Shown here: positions 25,727 to 33,282 of the stretch, one piece after another
Numbering within the stretch: the first letter of the stretch is position 1
Layout: each line of letters opens with the position of its first letter
IMG/VR virus record: IMGVR_UViG_3300020165_000049
Coordinates: 1-39,717 of that record
Source of the DNA: a virus
Length of the DNA: 39,717 nucleotides
Reading direction: 5' to 3' (one strand)
Translations under genes and position numbers: made by a program
Notes under the pieces: model-generated
Databases searched by the model: none
What the model was told of the DNA's origin: nothing
Seen by the model: the letters and a program-made list of their open reading frames with translations, nothing else

Positions 25727-26441
25727 AGGAACCTGATGTTGTAATTGATATACCTTTATCGATTGCTTCTTGATAATATTCCAATAAATCTTCAACTATT
25801 TCATTTCTATGGTTTGTATTTAAAGTAATTGCTTCTAAATTTTTAATTTTTCTAGCAGCCGTATATAAAAACTTAAAACCAGAATCTGATTTTTTCTTTA
25901 AATCTGTCTGTTGAGCATCTCCACATACCATCATTTTGCTTCTTAACCCCAAACGTGAAGTAATCATTTCCATTTGTTGGTGAGTTACATTTTGTGCTTC
26001 ATCTACTATTATCATAGAATCTAAAAAGGTTCTACCTCTCATAAATGATACAGGTACTATTTCTATTTTACCATCTTCAATAAGTTTTTCGACTTTGGTT
26101 TTATCATATAATTGAAAAAAATTTTGATATATTGGTTGAACCCAGGGGTCCATTTTTTCTCTTAAATCACCAGGTAAAAATCCTATTTCTTCTTTTGATA
26201 CTGTAGGTCTGGTTATTATAATTTTGTCATATTGTCTTCGTAATAAACCATCTAGGGCTACATTACATGCTAAAAGTGTTTTTCCACTTCCAGCACTACC
26301 ACCTAAAAGGGTAATAGTGTTTTCAAGTATAACTGCTTTTGCTTCTTTTTGTTCGTCATTAAGTTGGAGTTTGAACTTAATTGGGTTTTTAGGAATTCTC
26401 TTTGGACGATAAACGTCGTCAGTATGGTGTTTACTTGCCAT
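25704..26441 (-). CDS. phoH: PhoH-like ATPase
   Basis: P-loop ATPase common in marine phages; its role in infection is not established, with RNA-related and phosphate-stress roles proposed for the family. The 245-aa protein has Walker A GSAGSGKT at 48-55, the PhoH signature TRPTVSKEEIGFLPGDLREK at about 78-97, Walker B IIVDEAQN at about 144-151 and a sensor-like MVCGDAQQTDL. The short N-terminus means only the PhoH core is present, without the PIN domain of PhoH2 proteins. It is located directly after the capsid gene terminator, a common place in T4-like phages, with a candidate promoter at 26560-26581. Confidence 0.95.
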   Translation of the reverse strand: MASKHHTDDVYRPKRIPKNPIKFKLQLNDEQKEAKAVILENTITLLGGSAGSGKTLLACNVALDGLLRRQYDKIIITRPTVSKEEIGFLPGDLREKMDPWVQPIYQNFFQLYDKTKVEKLIEDGKIEIVPVSFMRGRTFLDSMIIVDEAQNVTHQQMEMITSRLGLRSKMMVCGDAQQTDLKKKSDSGFKFLYTAARKIKNLEAITLNTNHRNEIVEDLLEYYQEAIDKGISITTSGSYIYNNKK

Positions 26442-26559
26442 AAATTCTTGAAATTAAAGGTTAGGTTATCAGTGAATGCAACCATAGTAAATACGTTAAA
26501 AGACAGTAAATTATTGATATAGCTATATAATGAGATAAATATAGTTTGTGTATAACGCA
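26442..26559 (-). other. Leader region of phoH
   Basis: About 120 bases between the candidate promoter at 26560 and the phoH start. I see no gene, hairpin with U-tract or clear operator in it; it is A/T-rich. It would be the untranslated leader of the phoH transcript. Confidence 0.4.
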
Positions 26560-26581
26560 TTTTATTATACATATGAAAAAG
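26560..26581 (-). promoter_or_regulatory. Candidate promoter downstream of the gp23 terminator
   Basis: The minus strand reads TTTTTCATATGTATAATAAA, with a TATAAT core and a downstream A-rich run, just beyond the gp23 terminator. It shares CATATGTATAA with elements following the other two terminators and TATAATAAAA with the late motif. Likely start of the phoH transcript. Confidence 0.5.
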
Positions 26582-26583
26582 AT

Positions 26584-26609
26584 AAAAAAACCCGGCATAA
26601 AGCCGGGTT
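26584..26609 (-). terminator. Intrinsic terminator after the major capsid gene
   Basis: Minus-strand RNA AACCCGGC-UUUAU-GCCGGGUU followed by a U run: a GC-rich stem of 6 to 8 bp with a 5-base loop, standing out sharply in AT-rich DNA. It lies about 28 bases after the gp23 stop and limits read-through into phoH. Confidence 0.95.
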
Positions 26610-26637
26610 AATTTATTAAGTAAGATTTAATTTCTTA

Positions 26638-28260
26638 TTATAGAGAATTTAAACCATCAACTTGAATTTTACCATAGAATTCTGGACGTACCATTTTCTT
26701 AGCATAACGAGTTAATAGACCCTTTCTTGGTGTGAAAGTTTCTGGATCGTATACTAATGGAGTCATAATTAATGGAATGTATGGAGCAAATACAGCACCA
26801 GCTTCTAAGAATTGAGATCCTCTAAATCCTAATAGGATTTGATTTTCTTTCATATAAGGATTCTTATAAACTTTCTGACGGCTATTAATTGAACCTACCT
26901 TCTGTACACCAAATGCGTAAGAAGCTTTAGAAACATCACCATCTGAATCAGCAGCAAATCCTGGAATTGATTCTAGGATAGTACCCACTGAAGGAGAACA
27001 TACTAGGAAGTTTGCACCACCTCTTAATGTTTTCTGGTGAATAATGTTACTTAGTTTTTGGATTTTAGTTCCTAATGTTTGGAACCATTGTCCTTGACTG
27101 TTGTAGAAATTTAAGTCTGATTGTACTTCTCCTACAAATGATCTGTTATTTACAGCAGACCATACTTCAGTTCCAGCAGCAGCACTTTCCATTAACATAT
27201 CTAATATCTCTAAGTCAATTTCTAATGAAATGTACTCACTCAAGATAGATGTTAATTCAGCTTCAGCATCTAAAGCGTGGTAAGCATTTAAATCTTGTGC
27301 GAACTCAGGAGTCCATACAGCTTTTAGCTTACGTGTTTTAGCTACGATAGCAGATGATTGCATCTGTACGTTAATTTGTGGGATTGAGATTGATGGAGAA
27401 TCTAAGCTGTTTGGCTCTGGGTTTCCATCTTCGAAATCACCTCTAAACTGATCAGTTGGTTGTAATTGGTATGATGCAGTAAATACAGAAGCACCTGCAG
27501 CTCCAAATTTTGAACCTGATATGATGAAACTAATATTTGTACCATCATAAGAAGTAAATTGTGATTCTTGAAGATTACCTACTGTTGCAGCAGATGCAGA
27601 TTGGAATTGAAATCCTCTTACACCTTTAAAATCAGCAAAATCTAGTTGTGAAGCTGCAATATTTACTTTGTTCCATTCACCATTTGCCATTGATGCAGAA
27701 TAATCTGAATTGTAATCTACATCTGCATAAGTAGCAACTGCAGAAGAAGCTACTACTACGTGTGATGATGTGTTGTTTATAGAATAAGTAAATCTACCTG
27801 GTCCATAAGCACCACCTGTATCTGTGTTTCCAAATGGATCATTACCACCTCTGTTACCATATAAAGAATCTCCTGATGAGAATGGATCTTTGTTAGTTCC
27901 ATATTGGAAATCTAAATAAAATACAAGACCTGAAGGTAAATTCATTGGTTGTACTGATACGAATTCTTGAGCTGCGATCTGTCCGAATACTTTACGTACT
28001 AACGGAAGAGCTACACCAGCCCATTGTTCACCTACACCAGCAGTAAAATTACCTGTTGATGCAGCACCCCCACCTGTTTGTGAAGATTCTACTACAAGTT
28101 GTTTAGCTTGGTTTTCAAGTATCATCCCCATGTTGTTTTTGGATGCACCGTTTAAACCTTCTAAAAGACCTGTTTTTTCCCATTTGCTAGATAATCTAGC
28201 TGCGTCACCCTGTACTGAGTGATATGGGTTTGCACTTTCTAATAAAGTTTGTAAACTCAT
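26638..28260 (-). CDS. gp23: Major capsid protein gp23
   Basis: The main shell protein, 540 aa (T4 gp23 is 521). Family features include the N-terminal NPYHSVQGDAARLSSKWE region, VGEQWAGVALPLVRKVFGQI, the FYLDFQYGT strand, the LKAVWTPEFAQDLNAYHALD stretch, and the C-terminal YMKENQILLGFRGS with YDPETFTPRKGLLTRYAKK. In T4 the first 65 residues are removed by gp21; candidate sites of the form [LI]-x-E occur around residues 45-56 here, but the true site cannot be fixed by eye. It follows the scaffold gene by 29 bases, and its own terminator follows. Base composition is a little less AT-rich than its neighbours, as expected of a highly expressed gene. Confidence 0.97.
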   Translation of the reverse strand: MSLQTLLESANPYHSVQGDAARLSSKWEKTGLLEGLNGASKNNMGMILENQAKQLVVESSQTGGGAASTGNFTAGVGEQWAGVALPLVRKVFGQIAAQEFVSVQPMNLPSGLVFYLDFQYGTNKDPFSSGDSLYGNRGGNDPFGNTDTGGAYGPGRFTYSINNTSSHVVVASSAVATYADVDYNSDYSASMANGEWNKVNIAASQLDFADFKGVRGFQFQSASAATVGNLQESQFTSYDGTNISFIISGSKFGAAGASVFTASYQLQPTDQFRGDFEDGNPEPNSLDSPSISIPQINVQMQSSAIVAKTRKLKAVWTPEFAQDLNAYHALDAEAELTSILSEYISLEIDLEILDMLMESAAAGTEVWSAVNNRSFVGEVQSDLNFYNSQGQWFQTLGTKIQKLSNIIHQKTLRGGANFLVCSPSVGTILESIPGFAADSDGDVSKASYAFGVQKVGSINSRQKVYKNPYMKENQILLGFRGSQFLEAGAVFAPYIPLIMTPLVYDPETFTPRKGLLTRYAKKMVRPEFYGKIQVDGLNSL

Positions 28261-28289
28261 GATTTTTAGTTTTTTTTTTAATATTTTTT

Positions 28290-29507
28290 TTAATTTTTAA
28301 TAATTCCAGCTAATTTTTGCATACGTGCAAAAGCATCGTTTTCAACAATTGGCTGTTTAGCTCTAGGAGAAATTCCCATAGCTTTTGAAGCACTACCTTT
28401 TACTTCATTAATTGTTGGTTTTGTCATTTTAGATGACATTCCTTCGTTTAATGTTTCAAAAATAACTTTTGCTTCCTTAACTGTTGAAGCTTTGTCAAAT
28501 GCTTTAAGCACTTTAACTTTTTTAGCCTCATTTAAGTTTTTAGATTTAAAGATTTTGTTAGTGTAAAGTAATTTAGCGTTTAAAAGATTAACTTCTTGTA
28601 ATTCAACTTTAAGAGCATCTATTTCTTTTAATGCTTCTTTAAATCTCATTTTTTCAGTTTCTTTTTCAGTTTTAGAATCGTCTTTGTCTCCATCCTCGTT
28701 TCCAACACCTTTTTCACCTTTTACTTTTTCATCTAATTCTTCTTTTTTCTCATTAATAGAATAAGCTGCTGTTGATTGTCCAACCTTTTTAGGATCTAAT
28801 TCTTTTTTACTAGCTCCTCTTGTAGGGTTGTTTTTATCATTCCAGCTTACTTCATCCATTTCCATGATTTCTTCTTCATCTTCCACTTCGATATCAACTT
28901 CTACTTCTGACTCTTCGTCATCCATTTCCATTTCTTCTCCAGCTTCTAATTCACCAGCTTCTACCATGTCTTTAATGACATCTTCAATGAATCCTTTTAA
29001 GTCATCTTCTGACATATCTTCAAGGTCAATTTCCTCGTCGTCCATGTCTTCCATGTCTTCTTTCTCGTCTTTTTCTCCGTCTAAGTAGCCTTCTTCTTCA
29101 GCATCCGTACGTTCGTCCTCTTTCAAGTCCTCTTTTTCGTCTTTCATACCATCTAAGTAGCCTTCTTCTTCAGCGTCTGTACGAGCATCTTCTTCAAGAT
29201 CTAACTCAGCGAGTAATTCGTCAAGATTAATCTCGTCAAGCTCTTCTTTAGCTTCATCCATCTCTTCTTTTTCTTCTTTCATCTCGTCTTTAGAATCCAT
29301 TTTTTCGTTAACGTCGTCTTCTTCATACTTATCGTATCCTTCGTCAACGTCTTCTTTGTCCATTTCTTCTAATTTCGCAGATAACATAGATTTAAGATGA
29401 GGTGTAAAAGCCTCTTCAAGAGCAAGTTTAGCGTTTGCTATTGCGGTTTCTTTAACCGATTTAGCATCAGCAATTGCTTCTTTAAGCAAGTCTCTGTTGT
29501 TTAACAT
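28290..29507 (-). CDS. gp22: Prohead core scaffold protein, gp22-like
   Basis: Internal scaffold around which gp23 assembles, later degraded by gp21. The N-terminus DLLKEAIADAKSVKETAIAN and LALEEAFTPHLKSMLSAKL is the characteristic start of gp22 in T4-like phages. Residues about 50-215 are extremely acidic (Glu/Asp/Met/Lys) and include two near-identical copies of RTDAEEEGYLDGxKDEKED. The C-terminal part is helical (EALKEIDALKVELQEVNLLN) and ends with FARMQKLAGIIKN, a typical core-protein tail. It is 405 aa, longer than T4 gp22 (269 aa) because of the acidic expansion. It forms a two-gene unit with gp23. Confidence 0.9.
   Translation of the reverse strand: MLNNRDLLKEAIADAKSVKETAIANAKLALEEAFTPHLKSMLSAKLEEMDKEDVDEGYDKYEEDDVNEKMDSKDEMKEEKEEMDEAKEELDEINLDELLAELDLEEDARTDAEEEGYLDGMKDEKEDLKEDERTDAEEEGYLDGEKDEKEDMEDMDDEEIDLEDMSEDDLKGFIEDVIKDMVEAGELEAGEEMEMDDEESEVEVDIEVEDEEEIMEMDEVSWNDKNNPTRGASKKELDPKKVGQSTAAYSINEKKEELDEKVKGEKGVGNEDGDKDDSKTEKETEKMRFKEALKEIDALKVELQEVNLLNAKLLYTNKIFKSKNLNEAKKVKVLKAFDKASTVKEAKVIFETLNEGMSSKMTKPTINEVKGSASKAMGISPRAKQPIVENDAFARMQKLAGIIKN
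29046..29185 (-). repeat. Tandem duplication inside the scaffold gene
   Basis: Two copies of about 69 bases encode RTDAEEEGYLDGMKDEKED and RTDAEEEGYLDGEKDEKED. The DNA copies differ at a few third positions, for example on the plus strand ttcttcagcatccgtacg versus ttcttcagcgtctgtacg, so the duplication is not very recent or is kept by protein selection. Confidence 0.8.
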
Positions 29508-29630
29508 AATCGCAAAATTTTAATTTGTGAAATACGGTTATTAAGAACCGTAATAGGGATTTATTTTATTTGACACCATATAAGAGATGGTGTATTATGA
29601 TCATACATATATGAAAATATCTTAAGATAC
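29508..29630 (-). promoter_or_regulatory. gp22-gp23 leader: candidate promoter and two hairpins
   Basis: Following the terminator, the minus strand has a 12-base palindrome TATCTTAAGATA (29618-29629) and then CATATATGTATG (29602-29613), similar to the elements after the other terminators. Two perfect 7-bp hairpins follow: one at 29573-29593 (ACACCAT, 7-base loop, ATGGTGT) and one at 29533-29552 (TACGGTT, 6-base loop, AACCGTA). Neither has a U-tract, so they look like 5' leader structures that may stabilise or regulate the capsid message. No gene fits in this spacer. Confidence 0.5.
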
Positions 29631-29652
29631 AAAAAGCACTCAAAAGAGTGCT
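29631..29652 (-). terminator. Intrinsic terminator after the prohead protease gene
   Basis: Minus-strand RNA AGCACUC-UUUU-GAGUGCU followed by UUUU: a perfect 7-bp stem, 4-base loop and U-run. It lies about 40 bases after the gp21 stop and separates the low-level head genes from the gp22-gp23 unit. Confidence 0.88.
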
Positions 29653-29692
29653 CTATGTTTTAAGTCCGTCGGTAGCGTCCGAGGAATTTTCT

Positions 29693-30298
29693 TTATGTTA
29701 TAGGACATGAACCTTTAGAACAAAGGATTTCATGTATTATTTTATTTACATTTGTATAATCATATACAACATTTTGTTTTCCTTCATTTAAAGTATGCAT
29801 GTATGAACCTGGATTAGAGGGTGTTGAAACAAAATCCCAACATAATAATTCAAAATCATCTTGTACTTCCATTACACCTCCTCTTTCTTCTAAAGAACCC
29901 ATACCACGAGATGAAACACCTACTGTTACTCCCGCTTTAACTAATTCTTTAAGAATATTTCCTGATGGTGTAGGTAAAATTTCTATCTTACCCATTACGT
30001 TATCTCCATCCCACCAATATTCTGATATTAAATGTGATACATTTTGTAAGTTAATTACAGATGATTCTGGGTGGTCAAGTTCGCCCATTGAGCGCCTTTC
30101 TTTAATTATTTCACCATATTTTTCCATTTCCCTATTCCATAGGTCTTTAGAATAATATCTACCATTACCATTTTTTACTTCAGCTGTAGCTAAAACACCT
30201 TCAACCATTAAATTACCTGTCTCCTTATTAACATTTTCTGTTAATTGAAGAGGGTTGATTTTAAATGTATTTGTTTCTATTAAAAGTGATTTACTCAT
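29693..30298 (-). CDS. gp21: Prohead core protease gp21
   Basis: Serine protease that matures the prohead by cleaving scaffold and capsid proteins. The 201-aa protein has the fold of the T4 prohead protease family: GVLATAEVKNGNGRYYSKDL at the start of the domain, catalytic His in MGELDHPE (H76), and catalytic Ser in GVTVGVSSRGMGS (S129 or S130), with an acidic residue in the EYWWDGDNVMGK strand region. T4 gp21 is 212 aa. The start codon is 2 bases after the stop of the 413-aa gene. It is followed by a terminator. Secure. Confidence 0.95.
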   Translation of the reverse strand: MSKSLLIETNTFKINPLQLTENVNKETGNLMVEGVLATAEVKNGNGRYYSKDLWNREMEKYGEIIKERRSMGELDHPESSVINLQNVSHLISEYWWDGDNVMGKIEILPTPSGNILKELVKAGVTVGVSSRGMGSLEERGGVMEVQDDFELLCWDFVSTPSNPGSYMHTLNEGKQNVVYDYTNVNKIIHEILCSKGSCPIT

Positions 30299-30300
30299 TT

Positions 30301-31542
30301 TTATTTATCTTCGATTAAAGAAACATCTACTATTTTACCATTTTCAACTTTATAATCTTTATCACTACCACCAGCTAAATCTGCAAATCTTACGAGTTTA
30401 GCTCCAGGACCAGCATTTTCACTATTATCTTCAATTGATTTAGGTCTTAATGCATTTTTCATTTGTTCATCTTTAGATGCACCTGGTTTTGTTGTTACTA
30501 AGATATCATTGTTAATTTTACCATTTTTCATTAAATCTTTTAAATCGACACTTTCATTAACAGCATCCATTTCGTCTACCATTCCTTTTTTAGCATATTT
30601 TTTACCGCAAGATTTTTCATAAATCCTTTCCATTTTAGCTTTCTTTCTTTCTAATTCCTTAATTTCCCTTTGCATTTGCTTCATTTTAGTTTTATCAATT
30701 AATTCTTTAAGATTATCATCTTCGTTAATTGAATTAACTCTATCTACTTTTTCCTGGATGTATTCATGTAAATAGTCTAGTTGTGCTTCTAATTTTACAG
30801 CTTCTGCTTCTTTTCCAATTTCAGCTAATTTACTATCAATTGATTCTTTTTTCATTTTTTTAGTTTTTTTATCTTTAAGGGCTTTTTCCATTGACTCTTC
30901 TTTATCACCATCCTTATCTACATCTGGGTAGTCAGGTCTTGCTTCTTCATCCATACCTGCTTTTGCTTGTGAAGCTTGTATTGCTAATTCAGCAGCATCT
31001 ATACTTGATTCCCCCATTAAAGATTCTTTTACTAATTTTTTTAATTTATCTGAGTATCCACTAGCCGCATGTTTACCACTAACTTCTTCTAATTCCGTTT
31101 CTTGATATCCTAAACCTTCAACTCCAAAAGCAGCATTTTTAATATAAAATAAAGGATCTTTAGCTAAATTTTTAGCTACTATTTTTCTTGACTTTGCTAT
31201 AGCTTCTCCAATGTTAGCATCTGATACAGTTTCTCTAACTTTATTCATTTCAAAGTAAACTCCCTTAGAAAATTCTTCAGCATTTAAGTTATCTATGTTA
31301 TTTAAATCAGCATAATCAAAAGCATGTGAATCTACTTCTTCAACGTGTTTAGATTCTTTTTTTGAAACTACTTTTACAGCTTCATCTTCTTTAGCTTTTT
31401 TAGTTTCTTCAGCTAAATATTCAGCATATTTAATTTCATAATTTGTTTTAGGAGATGATTCAATTGTAGTAATAGGTTTAAGATCTACATATCCTAAATT
31501 TTCATTTAGTAAATCTTTAAATAATTTTTCTGCTTTTTTCAT
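30301..31542 (-). CDS. Charged helical protein of the head cluster, probable prohead core component
   Basis: A 413-aa, highly charged and mostly helical protein (Lys, Glu, Asp and Ala-rich), lacking cysteine-rich or membrane features. The N-terminus MKKAEKLFKDLLNENLG contains an L-x-E-like site of the type cut by gp21. Around residue 200 is DYPDVDKDGDKEE, an acidic loop that resembles EF-hand loops and recurs in phage core proteins. The C-terminal 90 residues contain KNGKINNDILVTTKPGASKD, more ordered. It lies between the 77-aa gene and gp21, where T4 has its small core genes 67 and 68. The role as internal core/scaffold protein is inferred from composition and place. Confidence 0.7.
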   Translation of the reverse strand: MKKAEKLFKDLLNENLGYVDLKPITTIESSPKTNYEIKYAEYLAEETKKAKEDEAVKVVSKKESKHVEEVDSHAFDYADLNNIDNLNAEEFSKGVYFEMNKVRETVSDANIGEAIAKSRKIVAKNLAKDPLFYIKNAAFGVEGLGYQETELEEVSGKHAASGYSDKLKKLVKESLMGESSIDAAELAIQASQAKAGMDEEARPDYPDVDKDGDKEESMEKALKDKKTKKMKKESIDSKLAEIGKEAEAVKLEAQLDYLHEYIQEKVDRVNSINEDDNLKELIDKTKMKQMQREIKELERKKAKMERIYEKSCGKKYAKKGMVDEMDAVNESVDLKDLMKNGKINNDILVTTKPGASKDEQMKNALRPKSIEDNSENAGPGAKLVRFADLAGGSDKDYKVENGKIVDVSLIEDK

Positions 31543-31549
31543 AATTATA

Positions 31550-31783
31550 TTATTGTAATAATGTTTCTATATCGTTAAAATAATCGTTAATCATATCTGT
31601 ACCAATTACGACAGAAAAACTTTTAGGATTATCCCTATAATATTTTATTGTTTCTATTTTTGCTAATTTAATAGATTTTTTAATACCCTCAAACCTAGCT
31701 TCTAATTTATCAAAAGCTTCTATACGTTCCTCATGGAATTTAGATGCTTTATTTTCTTGTTCTATTAATGTATGCTTATACAT
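31550..31783 (-). CDS. Small helical protein of the head cluster, unknown function
   Basis: A 77-aa protein, predicted mainly helical, with a charged N-terminal helix (ASKFHEERIEAFDKLEARFE) and a C-terminal stretch SFSVVIGTDMINDYFNDIET. No membrane segment. It is encoded 1 base after the end of the 203-aa gene and 7 bases before the 413-aa gene, so it is part of the same operon. By position it might correspond to the small T4 core protein genes 67/68, but there is no sequence evidence for that. Confidence 0.65.
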   Translation of the reverse strand: MYKHTLIEQENKASKFHEERIEAFDKLEARFEGIKKSIKLAKIETIKYYRDNPKSFSVVIGTDMINDYFNDIETLLQ

Positions 31784-31784
31784 A

Positions 31785-32396
31785 TTAAATATTTTTTACT
31801 TCCAAACCACTACCTTTTTGAACATAGTTTCCTTTTTTGTCTTTAGGTACTAATTTATATTTAAATTGTTTTACGTAAGCATTATCTTTTACTCCATCTT
31901 CTGTCGCTTTAGGTCCTGGGCCTAAATCTGAACCATCACCTAATTTGCCTTCTTTAGCTAAAGTATATCCTAATTCAGTATATGCTTCATCATCCGCTTT
32001 AGAACCTTTTTTTCTAAATGCATATGGTGTTAAATAAGCTCCAGCTCCACCAGAAGTAGACATTTCATCTATATCTGCTTCATTAACTCCTCTAGATTTT
32101 TTATATTCTTCAGGGTAATTGTTTCTTGTGTGTGTACGTATAACATTTCTAAGTTTTCTAGCTTGTTCATATATTTCTAAAAATACTTTATCGTCTTTAA
32201 CTTTAGTATAAACCCCTTTAGCGGTTTGAACTAAATCATCAGCTTCATCAAGTAATTTATCTATATTAGGTATTTGTAAAATATCCCAAGTTATAGCTCC
32301 TGTGACATCATTAACATTAGTAACAGTAGATTTAACACCATTATTAACTTTTACATCACCTACTTCAAATTCCTTAAGTTTATATTTGTACGCCAT
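31785..32396 (-). CDS. Head-cluster protein of unknown function
   Basis: A 203-aa protein. The N-terminal part is beta-like (KEFEVGDVKVNNGVKSTVTN), followed by helices (IDKLLDEADDLVQTAKGVYT, then VFLEIYEQARKLRNVIRTH). A Gly/Ser/Ala-rich stretch STSGGAGAYLTPYAFRKKGS follows, a motif I associate with internal head proteins of marine T4-like phages, then a Gly/Lys-rich tail. The gene overlaps the end of the upstream 289-aa gene by 17 bases, indicating translational coupling. No enzymatic motif is seen. Confidence 0.65.
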   Translation of the reverse strand: MAYKYKLKEFEVGDVKVNNGVKSTVTNVNDVTGAITWDILQIPNIDKLLDEADDLVQTAKGVYTKVKDDKVFLEIYEQARKLRNVIRTHTRNNYPEEYKKSRGVNEADIDEMSTSGGAGAYLTPYAFRKKGSKADDEAYTELGYTLAKEGKLGDGSDLGPGPKATEDGVKDNAYVKQFKYKLVPKDKKGNYVQKGSGLEVKNI

Positions 32397-33246
32397 TAGA
32401 TATTTTAATTTCTTTAACTAATTCATAATATTGTAATAAATCTACTAGATTATCATTAGTAATTTTAGAGGATTTATCTAATTCAACTAAATATTTAGAT
32501 ATTTCATTAATTTTAATTTTTATAGCTTTATCTTTAATATTTTTTAATTCTTTAACTAAAATTTCTTTTAGTTTATTTATTTTTAAATTATAAAAATTTC
32601 TTAAACCCGGGGTAGAATCTACTGAATTAATAAATTCTTTAAGTATTTGTTTTTGTTCAGAAGATAAAATATCATATTTAGTATTAAATTTTTCTAAAAG
32701 TACTTTATACGTTAAAATTCTTAAATCTTTATCATAAGTTTGAAATTCTTTAAGAACATCTTCTTTAACTTTTTTTTCAGTAACTTCTTGTTTAGTTAAA
32801 TATTCTAATAAAGTTATTTTATTTTCAATTAACTGGTTAGTATCACTATTATTTTCAATATTATACCCTTCGATTAAAGTATATAAAGAAGCTAGTTCTT
32901 TATAATTTTTTATTTTGGCGCCAAAAAATACATCTAAATTATAATGCTTTTTAATTTCATTAATTAAGTTATATTTTTGTTTTCTTAGTGAAGTACGATT
33001 TAATTTTTGAGAAGATTCTAAAATAGTAGTAATTATGATATTTGCTTTTCCTTCATTTAATATATTGGATTTCAATACAGTTTCATATAACTTATATTCT
33101 CGACCTAATACAGTTTTTACAAAAAATTCTTTTAATATATTAATAGCTGGTGAGTCACCACCTTTTAATGTATCCGCGGTAATTTGACGTACTAACAGTT
33201 CAAATAGAATACCCGTGTTTTTGTACTTTGAGTGTTTAATTTTCAT
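32380..33246 (-). CDS. Head-cluster helical protein of unknown function
   Basis: A 288-aa, very Lys/Ile/Leu/Asn-rich helical protein. It begins KIKHSKYKNTGILFELLVRQ and contains repeated helices (LNRTSLRKQKYNLINEIKKH, LKNIKDKAIKIKINEISKYL). I chose the ATG at 33246; an in-frame TTG one codon upstream (33249) is possible but ATG is used elsewhere in the window. A copy of the late motif lies at 33257-33273. It directly follows the portal gene in transcription order. I recognise the N-terminal pattern as recurrent near portal genes of T4-like marine phages, but no function is known to me. Confidence 0.7.
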   Translation of the reverse strand: MKIKHSKYKNTGILFELLVRQITADTLKGGDSPAINILKEFFVKTVLGREYKLYETVLKSNILNEGKANIIITTILESSQKLNRTSLRKQKYNLINEIKKHYNLDVFFGAKIKNYKELASLYTLIEGYNIENNSDTNQLIENKITLLEYLTKQEVTEKKVKEDVLKEFQTYDKDLRILTYKVLLEKFNTKYDILSSEQKQILKEFINSVDSTPGLRNFYNLKINKLKEILVKELKNIKDKAIKIKINEISKYLVELDKSSKITNDNLVDLLQYYELVKEIKISNGVQI

Positions 33247-33256
33247 CAAAAAATAT

Positions 33257-33273
33257 ATTTATTTATAAATATG
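33257..33273 (-). promoter_or_regulatory. Degenerate copy of the late motif
   Basis: The minus strand reads CATATTTATAAATAAAT, with one A/T change in the TATAAT core, ending 10 bases before the ATG of the 288-aa gene in the spacer after the portal gene. Confidence 0.4.
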
Positions 33274-33282
33274 TAAAGTTTA

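Noticed and set aside
26303-26572. Minus-strand 89-codon frame across the phoH start and its leader
   Set aside because: It covers the phoH P-loop region in another frame, begins in the candidate promoter, and the protein has no recognisable pattern.
28828-29088. Plus-strand serine/methionine-rich frame opposite the scaffold gene
   Set aside because: It is the antisense of the Glu/Asp/Met-rich acidic repeats, hence the extreme Ser composition.
33247-33249. TTG as the start of the 288-aa head-cluster protein
   Set aside because: The next codon is ATG and the conserved-looking N-terminus begins there; ATG is used for the neighbouring genes.
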